Shown here piece after piece: positions 57,829 to 64,000 of a stretch of 64,000 nucleotides of DNA (the first letter of the stretch is position 1; each line of letters starts with the position of its first letter). The notes under the pieces are model-generated. The model saw nothing but the letters and a program-made list of their open reading frames with translations. It ran no database searches and was not told where the DNA came from. The stretch is from the NCBI GenBank assembly GCA_019454045.1, contig SKCR01020750.1, positions 62,001-126,000 of the forward strand, read 5' to 3'. Both the position numbers and the translations under genes were made by a program. This DNA comes from Zanthoxylum bungeanum. Its lineage: Eukaryota; Streptophyta; Magnoliopsida; Sapindales; Rutaceae.

Positions 57829-58269
57829 TAGGGGTGTTCACGGGTCGGGTCGGGTCGGGATTTTTCAAATTTTCCGAAACCCGATCGAGTTGGGTCACGC
57901 GGGTTGATAAACCCAACAAGAAAATTGAGTATGCAAACCCAAGCGGGTCGGGTCGGCGAATTATTTTTAGACATAAATACTAACTATTTTATATCCTGAA
58001 ACTTGTCATTCATATAAAGTTTCAAAATAAAAAAGTAATAAATAACTAAAATAATATTAACAACTTTAAAAAATAATAAAAATTTTAGAAAACTAATAAA
58101 AATTTATTTTTCCGGGTCGGATCAGGTTACGAAGTCAAACCCGTGAACCGACTCGAAAAAATCGGATTTGGTTCGGGTCAACTCGAAATTACATAATTTT
58201 TTAGAACCCGTGCAGGTCGGGTCGGGTTATGTCGGGTCACGATTTGACCCGACCCTATGATTACCCCTA
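57829..58269. mobile_element. hAT-like MITE with 8 bp target duplication
   Basis: 441 bp. Ends TAGGGGTGTTCACGGG and (reverse of right end) TAGGGGTAATCATAGGG form an imperfect terminal inverted repeat that runs into GGGTCGGGTC on both sides. Identical 8 bp flanks GTCTAAAT lie at 57821-57828 and 58270-58277, the duplication size of the hAT superfamily. The interior is A+T-rich and non-coding, with (C)GGGTCGGGT / ACCCGACC patches. Confidence 0.93.
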
Positions 58270-58277
58270 GTCTAAAT

Positions 58278-58564
58278 CATCTCCAAAATTATTGCATCAC
58301 ACATAATACACAACCATAACAATTTTCACTACAACAAGCATATTTTTGTTCTCGAATATTAACTTTACAGAAGAAACCGAAGGTTAATTTCAATCTTGTA
58401 AAAAATAAAATTAATATTAATAAGGATTTGTTTAATGTCTAAAAGGTAAAATAAGGATTTGTTAAATGTTAGAATGTAAATAAGGATTTGTTATTGAGTT
58501 AACTCAAATTTTAATGAGTTCACATTTTCAGCTTGTTCAATCACATTTTATTGAGCTCACTCTT
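58278..58564. other. A+T-rich spacer with a small direct repeat
   Basis: AATAAGGATTTGTTTAATGT, AATAAGGATTTGTTAAATGT and AATAAGGATTTGTTATTGAG follow one another at 58419-58499. Otherwise nothing recognised. Confidence 0.7.
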
Positions 58565-59870
58565 TAATGCAAGATCAGCGTACCGCAACTATACATTGTC
58601 AAATTTTAGTAAAAGATAAGTAAAGTTTCGAACGCACAGGGATTATAATCAAATTCTCACTAAATATTATAATTGATAAACCTAACTTTACTTAGAAAGT
58701 AATTTAAAATAATATAAATTAAAACTAAAAACTAAAAAAGCAAAATATCAAAAAGTTAAATTTAGAAAAGACCAAGATGAGAGAGATTCTGGAGTCTGAT
58801 TTCACCTAATTATCTTCTATATATTTGTCATGTCAATCAATTCTTTATTATGTTACATTGTTTATAGGTCAAGAACCCTAAATTATTCTAACTCCCTCTC
58901 CCGAGTGCCGAATGAATATATTATCAATTACAGACTTCGATATCCCTACAAAAATCTAGTAATTAACAATGCATTACGCTCTGTGATTATTTGTTAACGG
59001 CTTCAAAAGAATTATAGGTTCTCCCGAACTCTACAAATTTCCTAAGTTATATTATCTACATCCTATTCCAAATCCCCTCTCCCAAGTGATAGATTCTAAA
59101 CATGCATCATCTTAATTTGTGGCCAACAAACTAGAAGCATTAAACACAAGATAATATAAATAAACTAAATCAAAATTTTATAACAATTAAATTGACAAAT
59201 AATAAATAGGTTCAAACATAGGCTACATCATCCTCTAGAATAATAGAGTTAGTTCATGACTAAAAATAAAAACAATGAAAATAATATCAATAACATGTTA
59301 GACATCATTAGAGTTTGAAGAAAGAAACTAGAAGATAAAACTCGAATTAAATCCCTTCGTCTTTGAACGTCCCCCCTTTCGTCTCCTCTTATTACTCTTC
59401 AATATTCCTTTTTGGATCTCTCTAAAATATATTTTGAACTATTTAGTTGTGTATTAGTCTCCTCTTTAGGGTTTTAGACAAGCTTATATATTTATAGGGA
59501 AGTCTTGGAGTCATTGTGCTTGTAGAATAATGATTTCTGAAGATTATGGGAGTCTGCCGCAGCGTCGTGACGCCAAATCCTCAGTAAAATATGTGAAGCA
59601 ATCCTGGTGGGGCGTCGCAATGCCAAAAGTGGTGTCGCAACGCCACCCCATTTTTCAGGATTAGTGTTTTCTACGTATTTAGCTTTCCCGCATGCTTCCT
59701 TTACGTCCGTAAGGTCCCAAAATAAGTCCATTTGCCCCAAGATCCATGATCCAATGCTTCCTACCAATAAAACATAAAAGAAACTACAAAATACATTAAA
59801 TGGAACAAAATTTAACAAAATAGTAAGCTAAGAATGCGGGAATAAGTGGTATAAACCGCACTTATTAGTC
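58565..59870. repeat. Unclassified interspersed repeat R2 (relative of R1)
   Basis: Same block order as R1: GATCAGCGTACCGCAAC opening, A-rich part with AAATTAAAACTAAAAACT, CTCCCTCTCCCGAGTGCCGA, GGCCAACAAACTAGAAGCAT, CATCATCCTCTAGAATAATA, then the GCGTCGTGACGCC, GGCGTCGCAATGCC and GTGTCGCAACGCC trio at 59562-59650, and GCGGGAATAAGTGGTATAAA near the end. It is shorter than R1 by the hairpin section. No coding capacity. Confidence 0.7.
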
Positions 59871-59874
59871 TTGT

Positions 59875-60478
59875 TAATATTTTACGTAAGTCACAATCAA
59901 CTCAGTCATAATCATATTTTACGAAAGTCATTTTAAGCTCAGTCACAATCATATTTTATTTAAGTCACACTAAACTCAGTTACATATGTGCTTTTCCTAA
60001 GTCATATTTTACCTATATTATATTTTACCTAAGTCACATTAAGCTCAGTAACTCACATTTTACTCTAGTAATATTGGTGACTGAAAGTTATATTGTGCAT
60101 ACTTCATAAATATATGGTAATTGATGAGAACCCAGTTGGAACAACATCTGAAAAACAAACCCAAGATTCCCAATATGATCAGGTTTGATGGAAGTGCCAA
60201 ACCTTGAGAAATAAAGTCTCAAGAACATTGAATGCTTGAAAGCGCCATAAAAGTTAGCAACATTTTTTATAAGTTGAAAATTCTTTAATAACCAATAAAG
60301 AAATCCATTCTCACAAATTTTTACATGCAAAACTCTATATTTATTAATCTAAAAATCTATATGAAAATTACAAAAGAGAATATTTAAAAAAAAAAAAGCA
60401 AATAAACCTAATTCTAACCAAAATAAGATAACCTAATTAACTAAATGACTAAACTTAATAGATGACTATGGGTAGTAT
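59875..60478. other. Degenerate short tandem followed by A+T-rich DNA
   Basis: 59878-60070 has about five loose copies of CATATTTTACGTAAGTCACA / CTCAGTCACAATCATATTTT. The rest is A+T-rich. A minus-strand 80-codon frame lies at 60088-60330; I see no known family in it. Confidence 0.6.
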
Positions 60479-61305
60479 TGTTGGGGTTAGTACTTTGAGC
60501 GCCAATCAGTATCATATTTATGACTGGTTCATGAATAAGAACAATGATTTTTTTCCATAATATTACTCTATAAATGGTACCTTATCTTATCTTTTTTATA
60601 CATATTCGATCTAATCTATCATAGATCGAAACTAACTATGAGCTAGTGATGTATACATTAGATAAAGACTCGAGAATATATGGTAGTCACACCATTACAA
60701 CCAGAAGTTTGTAATTGATACTGACGGTGTCACTACAATGTATGTTCTCAAAATAAATTCATTGTCAAGATTAGTTGATACAGGTCGGTCAGTAAAATCC
60801 GTAGAGATCAGTACATGTCGTATATACCAGGATATGATTCAGTGGTTTTCCTAGTAAACAATGAGTCGTAGAGACACATATATGGACGTATAGGTGTTTT
60901 TTGGATGAGCACTGAATGACTCCCAAAAAATACCCGATAGATACTTACCTAACTGTCACGTATTGTTTTCCCGAGTCAAGTGGTATAAGTGATCCTTATT
61001 ACCATGGGGACACGGTACTCATTAGTGATCCACTATACTTAGGTTCTAGATATTTCAAACACCTATTCATGACATGACCGCTAGTTGTCGCCAAGTATGG
61101 TCCGTTGCTCATGGAGTAGCGGTGTGCGCACACGGGATCTGTCATCCCTGATAAGAGGGATAGATATCCAGACATGTGAGGTCTTGATCTATGAGATCAT
61201 ATTCTCGTAAATCTCTAGCCATTATTCACCAAGGAAATTGCTTCATTTGGTTATTGATGGGAATATAAATAGGCTGCAGCCGCATATGTTGAACAAAAAA
61301 GATAT
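60479..61305 (+). mobile_element. LTR E, A1-type copia LTR, 3' part missing
   Basis: Begins TGTTGGGGTTAGTACTTTGA. Its first ~60 bp align with the reverse complement of 7420-7463, the start of LTR A1. The expected end (CCCCAACA plus a primer site) is absent. The sequence instead joins the leader of fragment F at GACTCGCTGAAAAATAGTGG near 61306, a non-homologous junction. Confidence 0.72.
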
Positions 61306-61690
61306 TTGACTCGCTGAAAAATAGTGGGAGACAAGTATTAAATTTGCGATTTCGTTTAGATACTTGCCAATACGCGCTCATTTCATTTTTCGTCATTAAA
61401 AAAAATTATATATATTAGTTGGACTAATATTCAATTGTTGTTTTAATTAAGCAATTAGACTGTATTCAAACTACTTCATTTATAGTTGAATATATAATTG
61501 GATTATAGTAATATATATATTTTAATTTTACCGATAATTTATAGTTGATTATATAATTCGATTATAGTAATCAATATATTTGAATTTAACCAATCAAATT
61601 GTAAAAAGTTATATAGTTAGACTATAGTAATCATTACATTAGATTGTACCTGAAATCGTTGATTGGATAGTTGGACTATAGCAATCAAGA
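61306..61690 (+). other. Leader remnant of fragment F
   Basis: CTGAAAAATAGTGGGAGACAAGTATTAAATTTGCGATTTCG-like sequence corresponds to 44355-44405 in B. It is followed by repeated AGTTGGACTAATATT, ATAATTGGATTATAGTAAT and TAGTTGGACTATAGCAATCA units (61414-61690). Confidence 0.82.
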
Positions 61691-63095
61691 TAACTGAAAG
61701 ATTAGCGTCAAAGAACATAATCCTAGGTGAAATGTCTTTAACGGCATAATTTTCTAGACTGGGAAACGAATCTCAGGATAGTCCTGGGAGATGAGAAGTT
61801 AATCTATTTGATATAGCGACCTATCGGGCCTAAGCCCGCACTTGAGAAAATAGTAGAACATAAGCTTTAGAAGACTCATTGTAATGAAAATTTTAGTGCT
61901 CAATCATATATGCTTGCCGCAATGACTCCTTAATTTCTTCGTCAGAACTAAGGATTAGATCCTTATAGTATGATATTGAAATTGAAGGATCTTCATAGAT
62001 CTATTCTTAGATCTTAAAAGTACTAATTGCAAAAGAAAGCTCTTGGAGAGTTAATGGCTATGCTCAAGGAGACAGAGCCAAAGCTTGCAAAAGGGCAAGA
62101 AGCGCAAGGCGCATCTTACTTCGACATCCCAGAAGGCCAAGGCTTGGCCGAACGCTTCTAGGGGTGTGAAGAAAAGGGCAAGGCTAAATCGTCACAGCCT
62201 TCTGGGAAGACAAATGACATATCCCAAGATATCTACCTAAACTGTGGCAAACAGGGTCACTGGAAGCGTGACTGCCATATGGACAAGGCAGACATGAAGG
62301 AAGTGAAGACAGGCAAGGCTCCGACTTCATGTATGTTTGTTATAAACATGTCCACTGCTGGTTTTAAAATTGGATTTTAGATACTGGATGTGGTACATAA
62401 ATATATGTACTGATGTGCGGGATCTGCTGATTAGTAGGATACTGACTTCAGGTGAGATGGACCTACGAATCGAAAACGGGACGAGAGTCGTAGTTTTGGC
62501 TGTGGGAACCTAAGTTTTGGAAATGCCTTTAGGCATGTACTTAAATTAGGAAACTGTTATAATGTACCTAGTTTGACTAGAAATATTATCTCTATATCTA
62601 ATTTAACATGTTGCAGGTATGCCTTTATATTCTAGAACATAAGTTTTTATTTATAAAGATGATATTGAGATAAAACATTAGATGTGAATAACAGCATTTA
62701 TATTTAAAATATAAATGAATCTCAAACATATTATATGACAAACAAAAGCTCAAACTTTATAAATCTGTTGAGACTTAAAAGTGGCATTGTTGTCTGGGAA
62801 AATTAACAATACTCGTATATCAACACTTTCGAAGAGTGGATACTAGGACAGATTTTATTCTAATTCAAATGATGTCTACGAATCTAGTTTATTAGGTAAA
62901 GTGCCTAAAACCCCTTTTACTTGGTAAAAGTGCAAGTGCCACTGATCTGTTAGCCCTCGTTCATAGTAACGTAAGTGGGCCCATGTCTAGCTAGGCTAGA
63001 GGTGGATTTGAATACTTTGTAACCTTTACGGATGTGTAATCGTGTTATGGTTATATGTATCTTATGAAACACAAGTCAGAAACTTTTAGAGTTTC
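61691..63095 (+). pseudogene. Fragment F: decayed gag-protease-pre-integrase of the B/K family
   Basis: Runs collinear with B 44604-46070. Legible parts: a GSTSYFDI.. gag tail, a zinc knuckle CGKQGHWKRDCHMDKADMKE (first Cys replaced in the legible frame), protease NWILDTGCG (near 62370, with the catalytic DTG that B lost), a GEMDLRIENGTRVVVLAV-type linker and the integrase start GTGGGCCCATGTCTAGCTAG. Stops and indels are frequent. Many are shared with K but not B (CTTAAATTAGG...CTGTTATAATG, TTAGATGTGAATAACAG, GAATCTAGTTTATT, CTTGGTAAAAGTG). It is cut off near 63095 inside integrase by a poly-T/satellite junction. Confidence 0.85.
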
Positions 63096-63370
63096 GTAAA
63101 CTTTTTTTTTATTTGCACTTCTCTTTTTAAGACACACACTAGTCAAAGACCCGAGCCAGGGTAGCTTCCATTTCAACATGATAGCCTGGTCAACTTTAAT
63201 CGATATTTGGTAAATTTAATCAAAGTAAACTCACACATTCCCCTAAGGGATCACACCACTTGGAGACACTGATGCCCGAGCCCCACATAATGCAATTCCA
63301 CTCTTAGGATGTTTTACTTAGCAGATTTATCATTCTTCAAATATAGCAACATTATGCTCAACCCACATCC
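63096..63370. other. Junction DNA next to the right-hand tandem array
   Basis: Starts with a T-run (63101-63110), then DNA with CCCGAGCCAGGGTAGC and CCCGAGCCCCACATAA phrases that echo the array unit but do not form a regular copy. Confidence 0.5.
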
Positions 63371-64000
63371 ATACATGCGAACAACCATGACAAGGCCTCA
63401 GTGGGACGTAACCTGACCCCGAGACAACATAATAACTTGGCCCCAATGGAATATTTCCTTATTGTGTCATTTTACACTTGGCCATGGAGGAGAAACTCCA
63501 ACCACATGTCAATGAACATAATAAGGTCTTGGTGGGACGTAACCCGACCCCGAGCTGATGCATTAGCTTGGCCACAAGGGAATGTTCCCTCCTTGTGCCA
63601 TTCAACGCTTGGCCATGAGGGAGAAACTCCAACCCATGCCAATGAACACAATAAGATATTGGTAGGACATAACCCGACCGCAAGCCTATATAATCATTGG
63701 CCACAAGGAAAGTTGTCAATATGGGAGAAACTCTCGCATATACCAATGAACATAATAAGGCCTCGGTGGGACATAACCCGACCCCGAGCCTACATAATCA
63801 CTTGGCCATAAGGGAATGTTTCCATCTTGTGCCATTCAACACTTGGCCATGGGGGAGAAACTCATACCCCATGCCAGTGAACATAATAAGGCATCGGTGG
63901 GACATAACCTAACCTCGAGCTGATATAATCACTTGGCCACAAGGGAATATTAATTCTAGGTGCCATTCAACACTTGTCCATTGGGGATAAACTCAAACCC
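63371..64000. repeat. ~130 bp tandem (satellite-like) array running off the window
   Basis: Units begin near 63385, 63513, 63643, 63748 and 63879 with AACATAATAAGGCCTCGGTG-type sequence. They contain GGGACATAACCCGACCCCGA, TCACTTGGCCACAAGGGAAT, GTGCCATTCAACACTTGGCC and GGGAGAAACTC. The third unit carries a ~25 bp deletion. Divergence between units is of the order of 10-15% by eye. Open frames on both strands here follow from the repeat and are not genes. Confidence 0.93.

Noticed and set aside
60088..60330. Minus-strand 80-codon frame with a protein-like composition (FSRFGTSIKPDHIGNLGF).
   Set aside because: I could not match it to a known family, there is no adjoining exon or splice context that I can see, and the surroundings are repeats. 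It is worth a database search but not a gene call.
63401..63912. Several open frames on both strands at the right end.
   Set aside because: They are translations of the ~130 bp tandem array, open by chance in repeated form.
1..64000. Search for an intact host gene, tRNA, rRNA, CRISPR or a bacterial-type operon.
   Set aside because: No recognisable example. The repeated spaced motifs have diverged units and lie in plant transposons, not CRISPR arrays.

Overview
This 64 kb window looks like gene-poor, repeat-dense nuclear DNA of a flowering plant, probably a dicot. The species cannot be named from the sequence. The reasons are high A+T content, Ty1/copia and Ty3/gypsy LTR retrotransposons primed by initiator Met-tRNA (TGGTATCAGAGC-type sites), a CACTA (En/Spm-like) DNA transposon, a small hAT-like MITE and satellite-like tandem arrays. 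I found no intact host gene, tRNA, rRNA or CRISPR. All recognisable coding sequence is transposon-derived and broken by stops and frameshifts.

Layout. 1-490 is a ~170 bp tandem array and 491-1465 is unassigned. 1466-7463 is the 5' half of a minus-strand copia element (A1: integrase fragment, gag, leader, PBS, LTR), with a solo LTR (D, 5185-7120) inside its LTR. 7464-10430 is a gypsy LTR (G1) plus a decayed reverse transcriptase. 10585-19740 is a minus-strand copia integrase cut in two by a non-autonomous gypsy element (H, 10811-19124, duplication TCAGC). 19753-22006 is a patchwork of an A-type LTR, a gypsy LTR start and a copia RT scrap. 22007-24825 is a further gypsy LTR. 24840-31250 is a minus-strand CACTA element whose TNP2-type transposase is split by a gypsy solo LTR (G5, 25878-28611, duplication TAAAC).

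31536-57183 is a three-level nest. SIRE-like copia element C (gag but no pol) has its 5' LTR split by copia element B (31748-50347). B's leader is in turn split by element K (34893-43608) of the same LTR family. Target-site duplications and uninterrupted paralogous sites inside the window support each insertion. C also holds an unclassified repeat, R1 (53345-55320). 57184-64000 holds an interleaved inverted repeat, the hAT-like MITE, a second copy of the R family (R2), an A-type LTR fragment (E), a defective K-like gag-pol fragment (F), and a ~130 bp tandem array that runs off the window.

Main points for a second look: (1) K is the innermost insertion with more similar LTRs, yet its coding region is far more decayed than that of its host B, and K shares specific disabling changes with F. 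This suggests a defective lineage that kept moving in trans. (2) The A-B-A'-B' interleaved inverted repeat at 57445-57672. (3) The palindrome GCGTCGCGACGC recurs in unrelated repeat families. (4) Arrays of imperfect GGGGCGTTACGTATCGCC-type palindromes recur in all the gypsy LTRs. All identifications come from reading the sequence; no database search was run.
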